From: Youhaiella tibetensis
GTDB lineage: Bacteria > Pseudomonadota > Alphaproteobacteria > Rhizobiales > Devosiaceae
Length of the DNA: 64,000 bases
Reading direction: 5' to 3'
Assembly: GCF_008000755.1 (NCBI RefSeq)
Contig: NZ_CP041690.1
Location: forward strand, 1,799,260-1,863,259
In this document: positions 8,701 to 16,669 of the stretch, piece by piece
Layout: each line of letters begins with the position of its first letter
Numbering within the stretch: the stretch's first letter is position 1
The notes under the pieces: generated by a model
Seen by the model: the letters and a program-made list of their open reading frames with translations, nothing else
The model's database searches: none
Told to the model about the DNA's origin: nothing
Program-made: the position numbers and the translations under genes

Positions 8701-9307
8701 GAATAAAGATATCAAAGAGTCAAGAGATATCCCGTTGTCCGCCTATGACCGGCTGGCCGGTGCAATGCGGGCCAACCAGGCGGCGGCGGACATTTTCGAC
8801 GAGGCCCTGAGCCAGTTTTTGGGAATCAACAGAACCGACGGACGTTGCGTGGACATTATCGACCGGTTCGGCCGCATCACCGCCGGCCAGCTCGCCACCG
8901 AGAGCGGGCTGACCACCGGGGCGGTGACGGTGGTCATCGATCGCCTGGAAAATGCCGGCTACGTCCAGCGCTCACGCGACGGGGACGACCGGCGCAAGGT
9001 CTGGATCGAAACCACCGACGCCACCAAGGCCATAGTCGAGCGCATTTTCGGGCACTACGAGACGCTGGGCCCGCAGATGCTGGCCAATTTCGAGCCCGAC
9101 CAGGTCGCTGCGATCGTGCGGTTCCTCGAGGCGGGGGCGCTGGTGCAGCGGCACATGGCCGATATCCTCAAGCAGCACATCGATCCGCGCGGCAACGACC
9201 TCAAGCACCGCCTCATCCAGGCGCGCGCCTTCGAGCGCGCCGCGCTGAGCAGCGCGGACGAGCTCGTCGAGGCAGTGGAGGGATTGCCGGGCTTGAGTGG
9301 CGAGTGA
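8699..9307 (+). CDS. MarR-family regulator of the adjacent exporter
   Basis: A 202-residue winged-helix regulator. The MarR core includes FGRITAGQLATESGLTTGAVT (helix-turn-helix region, residues about 62-82) and DRLENAGYVQRSRDGDDRRK (recognition wing, 85-104). The C-terminal part is longer than in classical 140-residue MarR proteins. The ATG at 8699 has no Shine-Dalgarno sequence and lies about 7 bases after a TATAAT, so the transcript may be leaderless. Divergent from the drug exporter operon, its likely target; the inducer is unknown. Its stop abuts the stop of the convergent LysR gene. Confidence 0.88.
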   Translation: MNKDIKESRDIPLSAYDRLAGAMRANQAAADIFDEALSQFLGINRTDGRCVDIIDRFGRITAGQLATESGLTTGAVTVVIDRLENAGYVQRSRDGDDRRKVWIETTDATKAIVERIFGHYETLGPQMLANFEPDQVAAIVRFLEAGALVQRHMADILKQHIDPRGNDLKHRLIQARAFERAALSSADELVEAVEGLPGLSGE

Positions 9308-10213
9308 CTACTCGGCCGCTTCGGCCTGCTGCTCGTGGCCTTCAAGGTTCCCCATCGCAGCCACGATATGCGTCGCCAGGGCGTCGTAGATGCCGCCATA
9401 GGCGTGGCTGGCGCGCATGATGGCGATCTGCGCATCCTGAAGACGGGGCAGGCCCTTCTCCTCGGAGATGACACGCATGCCCGGCTGCAGGGCGCTCTCG
9501 GGGAGGAAGCCCACCGCGAGGTCGGCCAGCACGGCGCTGGCGATGGCCGTGGCATTGGAGGACGTATAGGCGACCCGGTAGTCGCGATTGGCCCGGTTGA
9601 GCACATCGGTGGCATTGCCGCGCCAGCAGCACGAGGGGCCGCCGCACGCCAGGGGCAGGGGATCGGTCGCCAGGGCGCGCCCGCCATGGGAGGCGACCCA
9701 GAACATCCGCTCGGTGCGGAAGAGTTCGCCGAATTCCTGGTGCGTGCCCTGGGTGAAGACGATCAGGTCGTAGCGCCCGCGCGTCATGCCATCGAGAAGC
9801 TCCTCGGACGGCTGGCAGCTCACTTCCACCATGATGCGCGGATGGGTGCGCTGGAACCCTGACAGGATCACCGGCAGCAGCCGAACCGCATAGTCGTCCG
9901 GGACGCCGAAGCGGATAGACCCCGCCAGGTCCTCGTCCGAGAACAGATCGACGATCTCGGCATTGAGCCGCAGCATGCGGCGGGCCCGCGAATAGAGCGC
10001 TTCGCCCTCGTTGGTGAGGACCACCGTGCGCCCATCGCGCAGGAAGAGCTCCTGCCCAAGACGCTCCTCGAGCCGCTTTATCTGCATGGAAACGGCCGAT
10101 TGCGTCTTGTGCACGCGCCGGGCCGCCTCGGTGAACGAGCCGCAGTCGGCAATGGCGCAAAACGTCTGGAGCTGGTCGAGATCGAGTGGTGAAGACATCT
10201 TCGGGTCCATCAC
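9308..10213 (-). CDS. LysR-family transcriptional regulator
   Basis: A 301-residue LysR-type regulator; the first codons are MMDPKMSSPLDLDQL, and M6 is an equally plausible start. Helix-turn-helix around residues 25-45 (GSFTEAARRVHKTQSAVSMQ), then an effector domain with an unusual double cysteine (GGPSCCWRG near residue 190). It is divergent from the DUF1127 gene across 145 bases, so it may regulate that gene or itself. No metabolic gene is next to it, so the regulated pathway cannot be named. Confidence 0.9.
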   Translation of the reverse strand: MMDPKMSSPLDLDQLQTFCAIADCGSFTEAARRVHKTQSAVSMQIKRLEERLGQELFLRDGRTVVLTNEGEALYSRARRMLRLNAEIVDLFSDEDLAGSIRFGVPDDYAVRLLPVILSGFQRTHPRIMVEVSCQPSEELLDGMTRGRYDLIVFTQGTHQEFGELFRTERMFWVASHGGRALATDPLPLACGGPSCCWRGNATDVLNRANRDYRVAYTSSNATAIASAVLADLAVGFLPESALQPGMRVISEEKGLPRLQDAQIAIMRASHAYGGIYDALATHIVAAMGNLEGHEQQAEAAE

Positions 10214-10358
10214 TGGAATTGATGCGTGGGATGAAATGTATTTGTTGGACGAATGGAAGTCCAGAGCGTAATCCGGTCAGCATCGGTGGCGCAGAGCCGC
10301 CGCCGCCCCCCTCCCGCTCCTCCCCCTGCGGGACCTTTGAAAGATCTGGAGAAGTCCA

Positions 10359-10631
10359 ATGGCCTACTTGCTGTCAGGCGAGCGGTCGTCCGCGACCGCA
10401 GTTATCAAGAGCCCGCTCGTGGGCCTCGTGCGCTGGTTTGAAAAAAGCCGCAAAGCGCGCGCACAAAAACTGGCGCTCGCGAGTCTTCTCGAGCTTGAAG
10501 ATTTCCGTCTGGATGACCTGGGCATCTCCCGCCAGGACATTCTGGACGCAGTTGAAAATCCCGATCGCAATGTCGGCGCGCACCTCGCCGCGCGGCGTTC
10601 CCGTCGGGCACGCTCTTGGTTTCGGTACTAA
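10359..10631 (+). CDS. DUF1127 (YjiS-like) small protein
   Basis: A 90-residue basic protein. The conserved C-terminal segment ALASLLELEDFRLDDLGISR (about residues 41-60) followed by QDILDAV is the DUF1127 signature. Some family members are arginine-rich and have been linked to RNA binding and to phosphate or stress responses; that is family knowledge, not shown here. The C-terminus is arginine-rich (AARRSRRARSWFRY). An intrinsic terminator follows about 57 bases downstream, so it is probably a single-gene transcript. Confidence 0.85.
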   Translation: MAYLLSGERSSATAVIKSPLVGLVRWFEKSRKARAQKLALASLLELEDFRLDDLGISRQDILDAVENPDRNVGAHLAARRSRRARSWFRY

Positions 10632-10687
10632 CGCGCCGGAACCAATCTCCCGGGTCGATTTTGCCGTCGGCCCAGTTTCCTGACCCT

Positions 10688-10733
10688 GCCGGGCTCTTTT
10701 CTCCTCCCGAGACAAAGACGCCCGGCTTTTTTT
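10688..10733 (+). terminator. Rho-independent terminator after the DUF1127 gene
   Basis: GCCGGGC (10688-10694) pairs with GCCCGGC (10720-10726) across a 25-base loop and is followed by seven Ts (10727-10733). It separates the DUF1127 transcript from the arsenic operon. Confidence 0.65.
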
Positions 10734-10742
10734 CGTCCCGCG

Positions 10743-10780
10743 TTGACGCCTGGCCTATATATCGATAGTTCTCGATATAT
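10743..10780 (+). promoter_or_regulatory. ars promoter and ArsR operator overlapping the start codon
   Basis: A perfect 9-bp inverted repeat, ATATATCGA (10757-10765) and TCGATATAT (10772-10780), spaced by six bases, is a typical ArsR-type operator. TTGACG at 10743-10748 is a good -35 element; a -10 at about 10766-10771 would put the transcript start at about 10778-10779, the A of the arsR ATG. The repressor would thus cover the -10 and the start site. Confidence 0.75.
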
Positions 10781-11132
10781 GGAAACGCAGAACGCCGTAG
10801 AATCGCTCTCCGCCCTGGCCCAGCCCACACGCCTGGAGGTCTTTCGCCTTCTCGCGAGCAAAGGAGAGGAGGGGATAGCCGCCGGACAATTGGCCGATGC
10901 CCTCGGCGTGCCGCAGAACACCATGTCGTCCCACCTGGCTACGCTGGCGCGGGCAGGGCTGGTGAACGGCGAACGGCAGAGCCGCTCGATCATCTACCGC
11001 GCCGACCTCGCGGCCTTCCGTGAGCTGATGCTGTTCATGCTCAGCGACTGCTGCAACGGCCACCCGGAAGTCTGCGCGCCTGTGCTCGACCAGCTCAATG
11101 CCACCTGTCGCCCCGGCAGCGACTGCTGCTGA
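10779..11132 (+). CDS. arsR: ArsR-type arsenite-responsive repressor
   Basis: A 117-residue winged-helix repressor that leaves the operator when arsenite binds. ALAQPTRLEVFRLLA (residues 8-22) opens the ArsR fold and GVPQNTMSSHLATLARAGLV is the recognition region. Cysteines are concentrated at the C-terminus (SDCCNG, EVCAP, ending CRPGSDCC), the likely As(III) site, which differs from the alpha-3 site of plasmid ArsR proteins. I chose the ATG at 10779, inside the end of the operator repeat, rather than the TTG at 10743, which would place promoter and operator within the gene. First gene of arsR-acr3-arsC. Confidence 0.92.
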   Translation: METQNAVESLSALAQPTRLEVFRLLASKGEEGIAAGQLADALGVPQNTMSSHLATLARAGLVNGERQSRSIIYRADLAAFRELMLFMLSDCCNGHPEVCAPVLDQLNATCRPGSDCC

Positions 11133-11148
11133 CCAAGAGGAAGGGATA

Positions 11149-12204
11149 ATGAACCGCTTCGAACGCTACCTGACCCTGTGGGTTGCCCTTTGCATCGTGG
11201 CCGGCGTCGCGCTGGGGCACGTCTTTCCGCAAGCTTTTGCGGCGTTAGCCGGCCTGGAGGTCGCCAACGTCAACATACCGGTGGCGGTCCTGATCTGGCT
11301 CATGATCGTTCCGATGCTGATGCGCATCGATTTCTCCGCCATGCGCAGTGTCGGCGCCCATTGGCGCGGCATCGGGGTGACGCTCTTCGTGAACTGGGCG
11401 GTCAAGCCGTTCTCGATGGCGTTCCTGGGCTGGCTGTTCCTTGCTGTGCTTTTTCGCCCGTGGCTGCCCGCGGACCAGATCGAATCCTATATCGCGGGCC
11501 TCATCATCCTCGCGGCAGCTCCGTGTACGGCCATGGTCTTCGTCTGGTCCAACCTCACGCGCGGCGAACCACACTTCACGCTCTCCCAGGTTGCCCTCAA
11601 CGACGCCATCATGATCGTGGCCTTCGCCCCGATCGTCGGCATGCTGCTGGGCCTTTCCGCGATCACCGTGCCGTGGGACACCCTAGCGCTGTCGGTAGGG
11701 CTCTATATCGTCGTGCCGGTGCTGGTCGCCCAGGTCCTTCGCCGCCTGATCCTGTCGTCCGGCGGAGAGAAAGCGCTCGCGGGGACGCTGGCGCGTCTGC
11801 AGCCGGTCGGGCTGACCGCGCTGCTCCTCACCCTGGTGATGCTCTTCGGCTTCCAGGGTGAGCAGATCCTCGGCCAACCGCTGGTGATCGCTCTCATAGC
11901 CGTGCCGATCCTGATCCAGGTCTATTTCAATGCAGGCCTTGCCTATGTGCTCAACCGCGTCTCAGGCGAACAGCACTGCGTAGCAGCTCCCTCGGCGTTG
12001 ATCGGGGCCAGCAACTTCTTCGAGCTGGCCGTGGCGGCCGCGATCAGCCTTTTCGGCATCAATTCCGGCGCGGCCCTGGCGACGGTGGTCGGCGTGCTCA
12101 TCGAGGTGCCGGTCATGCTCTCGGTGGTCTGGATCGTCAACCGTTCCAAGGGCTGGTACGAGGCCGGCCTGCCGGCCCCCTCCAACAACGAGGCTAACCC
12201 ATGA
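11149..12204 (+). CDS. acr3: ACR3-family arsenite efflux permease
   Basis: Inner-membrane As(III) exporter, 351 residues with about ten transmembrane helices. It starts MNRFERYLTLWVALCIVAG after a strong AAGAGGAAGGG ribosome site. The family cysteine appears in LAAAPCTAMVFVWSNLTRGEP, the conserved ACR3 segment (residues about 121-141). It lies 16 bases after arsR, and its stop overlaps the arsC start (ATGA), so all three genes are one operon. Confidence 0.95.
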   Translation: MNRFERYLTLWVALCIVAGVALGHVFPQAFAALAGLEVANVNIPVAVLIWLMIVPMLMRIDFSAMRSVGAHWRGIGVTLFVNWAVKPFSMAFLGWLFLAVLFRPWLPADQIESYIAGLIILAAAPCTAMVFVWSNLTRGEPHFTLSQVALNDAIMIVAFAPIVGMLLGLSAITVPWDTLALSVGLYIVVPVLVAQVLRRLILSSGGEKALAGTLARLQPVGLTALLLTLVMLFGFQGEQILGQPLVIALIAVPILIQVYFNAGLAYVLNRVSGEQHCVAAPSALIGASNFFELAVAAAISLFGINSGAALATVVGVLIEVPVMLSVVWIVNRSKGWYEAGLPAPSNNEANP

Positions 12205-12605
12205 CCATCACGATCTACCACAACCCCGCCTGCGGCACCTCGCGCAACACGCTGGCCATGATCCGCCAGAGCGGGGAGGAGTCGGAGGTCATCGAGTACC
12301 TCAAGACGCCACCCACGCGCGATCGGCTGGTCGAACTGCTCGCGGCGATGGGGATCACGGCGCGCGACCTGCTGCGCAAGAAGGACACGCCCTACGAGGC
12401 CCTGGGCCTGGGCGACGACCGCTGGAGCGAGGACGAACTCGTCGATTTCATGATGGACCACCCGATCCTCATCAATCGTCCCATCGTCGTTACCGACAAG
12501 GGTACGCGGCTCTGCCGGCCCTCCGAGGCGGTGCTCGAGATCCTGCCCAATCCCCATATCGGGCGCTTCGTCAAGGAAGACGGGGAAGTGATCGAGGCCC
12601 CCTAG
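12201..12605 (+). CDS. arsC: Arsenate reductase, glutaredoxin-coupled ArsC
   Basis: Reduces arsenate to arsenite, which ACR3 then exports. The 134-residue protein has the thioredoxin-like ArsC fold; catalytic cysteine C11 in HNPACGTSRNTL and a conserved HPILINRPIV stretch (residues about 89-98) are present. This is the glutathione/glutaredoxin-dependent class rather than the thioredoxin phosphatase-like class. Its start overlaps the acr3 stop. A long hairpin follows the stop codon within 10 bases. Confidence 0.95.
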   Translation: MTITIYHNPACGTSRNTLAMIRQSGEESEVIEYLKTPPTRDRLVELLAAMGITARDLLRKKDTPYEALGLGDDRWSEDELVDFMMDHPILINRPIVVTDKGTRLCRPSEAVLEILPNPHIGRFVKEDGEVIEAP

Positions 12606-12613
12606 AAACAACA

Positions 12614-12638
12614 AAGGCCGGGGCGATGCCCCGGCCTT
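12614..12638. terminator. Bidirectional terminator between arsC and rplI
   Basis: A perfect 11-bp stem: AAGGCCGGGGC (12614-12624), loop GAT, GCCCCGGCCTT (12628-12638). It lies between two convergent genes, 9 bases after the arsC stop and 25 bases after the rplI stop. On the minus strand it is followed by TGTTGTTTC, on the plus strand by CTCAAACTTT, so it probably ends transcription from both sides. Confidence 0.75.
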
Positions 12639-12663
12639 CTCAAACTTTGCGGGAAAGCGAGCC

Positions 12664-13257
12664 TTAAGCCTGGTTGGCTTCGGCTTCTTCTTCGGCGGCT
12701 TCGTCGCCGGCGACTTCTTCCTGCTCTTCTTCGGCGGCAACTTCGTCGTCGTTGTCATCGCCGTAGTCGTAGACGGTCATGTCTTCGCCCTTGGCCTGGC
12801 GCTGGGCTTCGTCTTCCGAACGGGCCACGTTGACCGAGATGTTGACTTCCACTTCGGCGTGCAGGTGCAACGCCACGGTGTGCAGACCAACGGTCTTGAT
12901 CGGGTTGGCCAGATCGACCTGCGAACGGGCAACCGTGAAGCCGTCGTTGTTGAGGGCGTCGGCGACGTCGCGCGAGGAGACCGAACCATAGAGCTGGCCG
13001 GTTTCGCCGGCCTGGCGGATGATGGTCACGACATGGCCGTTCAGGCCCGACGCGATGCCGGCAGCGGCTTCGCGACGCTCGGCATTGCGCTTTTCGATAT
13101 TGGCGCGTTCCGAGGCGAACTTGGCGCGGTTGGCTTCCGTGGCGCGCAGGGCCTTGCCCTGGGGCAGCAGGAAGTTACGGGCGAAGCCGTCCTTGACGGT
13201 GACTTCGTCGCCGATGTGGCCGGTGCGGCCAACGCGCTCGAGGAGAATGACTTTCAT
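12664..13257 (-). CDS. rplI: 50S ribosomal protein L9
   Basis: Large-subunit protein that bridges ribosomes. The N-terminal rRNA-binding domain ([19 protein letters not shown] and [13 protein letters not shown]) is followed by the long central helix and the C-terminal domain. At 197 residues it is about 45 longer than E. coli L9; the excess is a highly acidic tail after residue 155 (runs of E and D with [10 protein letters not shown]). Such acidic extensions are known in Rhizobiales L9 proteins. Last gene of rpsF-rpsR-rplI; dnaB, its usual neighbour, is about 8 kb away. Confidence 0.97.
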   Translation of the reverse strand: MKVILLERVGRTGHIGDEVTVKDGFARNFLLPQGKALRATEANRAKFASERANIEKRNAERREAAAGIASGLNGHVVTIIRQAGETGQLYGSVSSRDVADALNNDGFTVARSQVDLANPIKTVGLHTVALHLHAEVEVNISVNVARSEDEAQRQAKGEDMTVYDYGDDNDDEVAAEEEQEEVAGDEAAEEEAEANQA

Positions 13258-13279
13258 GGAAGAATTCCTTTTGGCTGTC

Positions 13280-13294
13280 CCGCCTCAGAGGCGG
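13280..13294 (-). other. Intergenic hairpin between rpsR and rplI
   Basis: CCGCCTC (13280-13286), one-base centre, GAGGCGG (13288-13294) form a perfect inverted repeat in the 88-base gap between rpsR and rplI. With so small a loop the innermost pair would open. No U-tract follows on the minus strand. It may tune L9 expression or mRNA stability. Confidence 0.4.
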
Positions 13295-13345
13295 TTAGGA
13301 GCCGCAGACCATCCGCGACCCCAGCGAGTGCCCTTTGCGTCCAGC

Positions 13346-13600
13346 TTACTGGACGGCGTAGGGCATGATGCCGATGAAGCGGGCGCGCTTGATGGCACGG
13401 GCCAGTTCGCGCTGCTTCTTGGCGGAAACCGCAGTGATGCGGCTCGGGACGATCTTGCCGCGCTCGGACACGTAGCGCGAGAGCAGGCGAACGTCCTTGT
13501 AGTCGATCTTGGGAGCGTTCGGGCCCGAGAACGGGCAGGTCTTGCGCCGACGCTGGAACGGACGACGGGCCTGGGTGGTGGTCAGATCACGAATTGCCAT
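13346..13600 (-). CDS. rpsR: 30S ribosomal protein S18
   Basis: Small-subunit protein that binds 16S rRNA together with S6. 84 residues, the normal length. [15 protein letters not shown] and [18 protein letters not shown] (residues about 33-50) are the family hallmarks, and the C-terminal basic helix reads [17 protein letters not shown]. It lies 19 bases downstream of rpsF in the same operon. Confidence 0.97.
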   Translation of the reverse strand: MAIRDLTTTQARRPFQRRRKTCPFSGPNAPKIDYKDVRLLSRYVSERGKIVPSRITAVSAKKQRELARAIKRARFIGIMPYAVQ

Positions 13601-13619
13601 GGCTCAGAATCCTTTCCGA

Positions 13620-14021
13620 TTAAGCACGACGGGGCGGGCGACGATCGCCCGAGGGGCCGCCGAAACGGTCGCCGCGGTCGCCACGATCAGAGCGCTCGTC
13701 GCGCTTCTGCATCATGGCCGACGGGCCTTCTTCGAGTTCATCGACGCGCACGGTCATGTAGCGCAGGATGTCTTCGTTGATGCTCATCTGGCGTTCCATC
13801 TCGGCAACGGCCGAGCTCGGAGCGTCGATGTTGAGCAGGGTGTAATGAGCCTTGCGGTTCTTCTTGATGCGGTACGAGAGCGACTTGAGGCCCCAGTACT
13901 CGTTCTTGGTGACCTTGCCGCCGCCGGCGGTGAGAACTTCCGTAAGGTTGTTCACCAGGTCTTCGACCTGCTGGGCGGACACGTCCTGCCGAGCAAGGAA
14001 AATGTGTTCATAGAGGGCCAT
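13620..14021 (-). CDS. rpsF: 30S ribosomal protein S6
   Basis: Partner of S18 on the platform of the small subunit. 133 residues from the ATG at 14019-14021, chosen because [15 protein letters not shown] is the canonical S6 start; the longer upstream frame has no S6 homology. The fold spans residues 1-100 with [21 protein letters not shown] near position 45. The tail after residue 110 is charged and repetitive ([15 protein letters not shown]), a frequent alphaproteobacterial extension. First gene of the ribosomal operon, with a 368-base upstream region. Confidence 0.96.
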   Translation of the reverse strand: MALYEHIFLARQDVSAQQVEDLVNNLTEVLTAGGGKVTKNEYWGLKSLSYRIKKNRKAHYTLLNIDAPSSAVAEMERQMSINEDILRYMTVRVDELEEGPSAMMQKRDERSDRGDRGDRFGGPSGDRRPPRRA

Positions 14022-14389
14022 GAGGCGCCTTTCTAAACTAGAGTTACAACTCGCATCGCTGGCGCGGAGCCCCTTTGAAGCCAATAGAAAGGCGTCAAAG
14101 CTGTCTTCTAAAGAGCGGGAACACGGGAGGCCGGGGCACGTGCCCCTATCGGAATAACCGACCCTCCGTTCAGCCCCCGGCCGAACGAATGCGTGCGCTA
14201 GATAGAGCGGAAGGGCCCGAAAGGCAAGGGATTTGTCGCCTCGCGCGTGCGCGGCGGGTTTTCCGATATACCAACCTGGTCGCCTGTCTGTGCATAGACG
14301 CATTCTCGCCCCAGGGCGAACACAACTTCGCCGCGTTGTCTGGTTCTACGCCAAATCCCCTTCTCATTGAAATTACGAGAGATTTTGCG
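14022..14389. other. Intergenic region upstream of rpsF and of the lipoprotein gene
   Basis: A 368-base gap between divergent genes with no credible coding frame. It contains a short inverted repeat GAGTTACAACTC (14041-14052) and a perfect 14-base palindrome GGGGCACGTGCCCC (14133-14146), both in the presumed rpsF leader. S6:S18-binding leader RNAs are known upstream of rpsF in many bacteria; I could not confirm the consensus here. Promoters for both directions must lie within, but none is clear by eye. Confidence 0.4.
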
Positions 14390-14779
14390 GTGAATACCAA
14401 ACTCCTCCTACCGGTTGCCCTCGTTTCTGCCCTGGCGCTCGCCGCCTGCGACAACAAGCCTGCCGCTCCCGCCGCCGAGACGGAGACCTCGACCCCGGCC
14501 GCAGCTCCTGCCGAGCCGGCCGCTCCTGCCGCCGAGACCGCGCCCGCCGCGGCGCCTGCGCAAACCCCGGCTGCCACCCCGATGACGCCCGAATCCGCCA
14601 TGCAGGCCATCCAGCAGCAGGCCGCCAGCATGACGCCCGAGCAGAAGCAGCAGGCCGTCGCCGCCGCCCGCAAGGCCGCCGAGGATTCCGCGCGCGCCCA
14701 GGGGCTGACCGAAGACCAGATCAAGCAGGCCGGCGACATGGCCGAACAGGCGATCAAGCAGACGCTCGGCGTCCAGTAA
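14390..14779 (+). CDS. Small Ala/Pro-rich lipoprotein
   Basis: A 129-residue predicted lipoprotein with a GTG start at 14390. The signal peptide (MNTKLLLPVALVSALALAAC) ends in a lipobox LAAC with C20 as the lipidated residue. Residues 24-65 are almost only A, P, T and E, a flexible linker; the C-terminal third (TPESAMQAIQQQAASMTPEQ onward) is predicted helical. Function unknown; an envelope-anchored tether is plausible. The preceding in-frame region lacks similarity to anything, supporting the GTG start. Confidence 0.75.
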   Translation: MNTKLLLPVALVSALALAACDNKPAAPAAETETSTPAAAPAEPAAPAAETAPAAAPAQTPAATPMTPESAMQAIQQQAASMTPEQKQQAVAAARKAAEDSARAQGLTEDQIKQAGDMAEQAIKQTLGVQ

Positions 14780-14788
14780 GGGAAGTAG

Positions 14789-14814
14789 GGGCGTGCGGCG
14801 AGGGCCGCGCGCCC
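14789..14814 (+). terminator. Possible terminator hairpin after the lipoprotein gene
   Basis: GGGCGTGCGGC (14789-14799), loop GAGG, GCCGCGCGCCC (14804-14814): an 11-bp stem with one G-U wobble, 10 bases after the stop codon. No clear T run follows, so termination strength is uncertain. Confidence 0.45.
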
Positions 14815-14963
14815 GCCGGTTTCGGCGGTGGACAAGCGCGTCCCCGCCAATCTTGCCTTGACTCTCAGGCATGTGGCAGGCAAAGGCCCCGCCCAACTTT
14901 CTTTACACTATCAGCGCCCGCGTCATAGTTTCTGGCTGGGTGGACCCAAGCGGGGAGGGCAGA

Positions 14964-15914
14964 GTGACCAAGCGCGCATTTACGTTTCCGGGGCAGGGCA
15001 GCCAGGCTGTCGGCATGGGCAAGGAGCTCGCCGACGCGTTTCCCGAGGCCCGCGCCGTCTTCGATGAAGTGGACGAGGCGCTGGGCCAGAAGCTCTCGAC
15101 CCTGATGTTCGAGGGGCCCGACGACACGCTGCGCCTCACCGAGAACGCCCAGCCCGCGCTCATGGCGGTGAGCATGGCCGTCGTCCGCGTGCTCGAAAGC
15201 AAGGGCGTGACGCTCAAGGACGTGGCGGATTACGTCGCCGGTCACTCGCTGGGCGAATACTCCGCGCTTTGCGCCGCCGGCACATTCACGCTCGCCGATG
15301 CCGCCCAATTGCTGCGCACGCGCGGCCTTGCCATGCAGCAGGCCGTGCCTGTGGGACATGGCGCCATGGCGGCGCTGCTCGGACTCGACCTGGCAACGGC
15401 CCAGGAAGTCGCTGATGCCGCCGCCCAGGGCGAGGTCTGCGACCTGGCCAATGACAATGCGCCGGGCCAGGTGGTGATTTCGGGCGCCGTCGGCGCCATC
15501 GAGCGCGCCGTCGAGATTGCCAAGACCAAGGGCGCCAAGCGCGCCATGCTGCTGCCCGTCAGCGCGCCGTTCCATTGCTCGCTCATGGCGCCGGCGGCCT
15601 CGGTGATGGCCGAAGCGCTGGCTGCCGTCGACATGAAGGCGCCCGTCGTGCCCGTGGTTTCCAACGTCATAGCCCGCCCGCTCCTCGACCCGGCCGAAAT
15701 CGCCGAGCGACTGGTCGAGCAGGTTACGGGCCGCGTGCGCTGGACCGAAAGCGTTGCCTGGCTCACAGGCGAAGGTGGCGTCACCCAGCTCTATGAACTG
15801 GGCACGGGCAAGGTGCTGACCGGCCTCGCCAAGCGCATCAACGCGGATGCGTCGGCCACCGCGCTCAACACGCCCGCCGATATCGACGCCTTCGTCGCTT
15901 CACTCAACGCCTGA
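14964..15914 (+). CDS. fabD: Malonyl-CoA:ACP transacylase
   Basis: Transfers malonyl groups from CoA to acyl carrier protein to feed fatty-acid elongation. 316 residues from the GTG at 14964, preceded by GGGGAGGG; this start gives the canonical TKRAFTFPGQGSQ N-terminus, whereas the longer frame adds an unrelated leader. The catalytic serine is S95 in VAGHSLGEYS; the partner histidine is in PVSAPFHCSLM (near residue 205). First gene of fabD-fabG-acpP-fabF. Confidence 0.96.
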   Translation: MTKRAFTFPGQGSQAVGMGKELADAFPEARAVFDEVDEALGQKLSTLMFEGPDDTLRLTENAQPALMAVSMAVVRVLESKGVTLKDVADYVAGHSLGEYSALCAAGTFTLADAAQLLRTRGLAMQQAVPVGHGAMAALLGLDLATAQEVADAAAQGEVCDLANDNAPGQVVISGAVGAIERAVEIAKTKGAKRAMLLPVSAPFHCSLMAPAASVMAEALAAVDMKAPVVPVVSNVIARPLLDPAEIAERLVEQVTGRVRWTESVAWLTGEGGVTQLYELGTGKVLTGLAKRINADASATALNTPADIDAFVASLNA

Positions 15915-15931
15915 ACAAGAGGACCACACCG

Positions 15932-16669
15932 ATGTTCGACCTTACCGGCAAGCGCGCCCTCGTTACCGGCGCCAGCGGCGGCATCGGCCGCGAAATCGCC
16001 AAGGCCCTGGCCAAGGCCGGCGCCACCGTGGCCCTGAGCGGCACGCGCGTCGAAGCGCTTGAGGCCGTGGCCGCCGAGATCGGCGCCGGCTCGCCGATCC
16101 TGCCCTGCAACCTTTCGGACCTTGCCGCCGTCGACCAGCTCGTGCCCCAGGCCGAGGCGGCCATGGGCGGGCTCGACATCCTCATCAACAATGCCGGCGT
16201 CACCCGCGACAACCTCTTCATGCGCATGAAGGATGAAGAGTGGGACCAGGTGATTGCGGTCAACCTCACCGCCGCCTTCCATCTCAATCGCGCCGTGCTG
16301 CGCGGGATGATGAAGCAGCGTTTCGGACGCATCATCGGCATTTCTTCGGTCGTCGGCGTGGTCGGCAACCCGGGGCAGGGCAACTACGCCGCCTCCAAGG
16401 CCGGCCTGATCGGCATGAACAAGGCGCTGGCCTACGAGGTCGCGTCGCGCAACATCACCGTCAATTCGATTGCACCCGGTTTCATCGCCTCGGCGATGAC
16501 CGACGAGCTCAACGACAAGCAACGCGAGAGCATCCTTGCCAAGGTTCCCGCGGGGCGTCTGGGAACCGCCGAGGAAGTGGCCGCGAGCGCAGTATTCCTC
16601 GCCAGCGACGCTGCCGGGTACATCACCGGACACACCCTGAACGTGAACGGCGGCATGGTAATGCTTTAA
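15932..16669 (+). CDS. fabG: 3-oxoacyl-ACP reductase
   Basis: NADPH-dependent reductase of the fatty-acid cycle; 245 residues. Rossmann motif TGASGGIGRE (residues about 12-21), NNAGV near residue 85, catalytic serine in ISSVVG and the YAASK active-site motif are present. It lies 17 bases after fabD with a GAGGA ribosome site, so it is co-transcribed. Genomic position beside fabD and acpP makes the FabG assignment firmer than for other SDRs in this window. Confidence 0.95.
   Translation: MFDLTGKRALVTGASGGIGREIAKALAKAGATVALSGTRVEALEAVAAEIGAGSPILPCNLSDLAAVDQLVPQAEAAMGGLDILINNAGVTRDNLFMRMKDEEWDQVIAVNLTAAFHLNRAVLRGMMKQRFGRIIGISSVVGVVGNPGQGNYAASKAGLIGMNKALAYEVASRNITVNSIAPGFIASAMTDELNDKQRESILAKVPAGRLGTAEEVAASAVFLASDAAGYITGHTLNVNGGMVML

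Noticed and set aside
10743-10778. A TTG start for arsR at 10743
   Set aside because: It would put the -35 box and half the operator inside the gene, and residues before METQNAV have no ArsR similarity.
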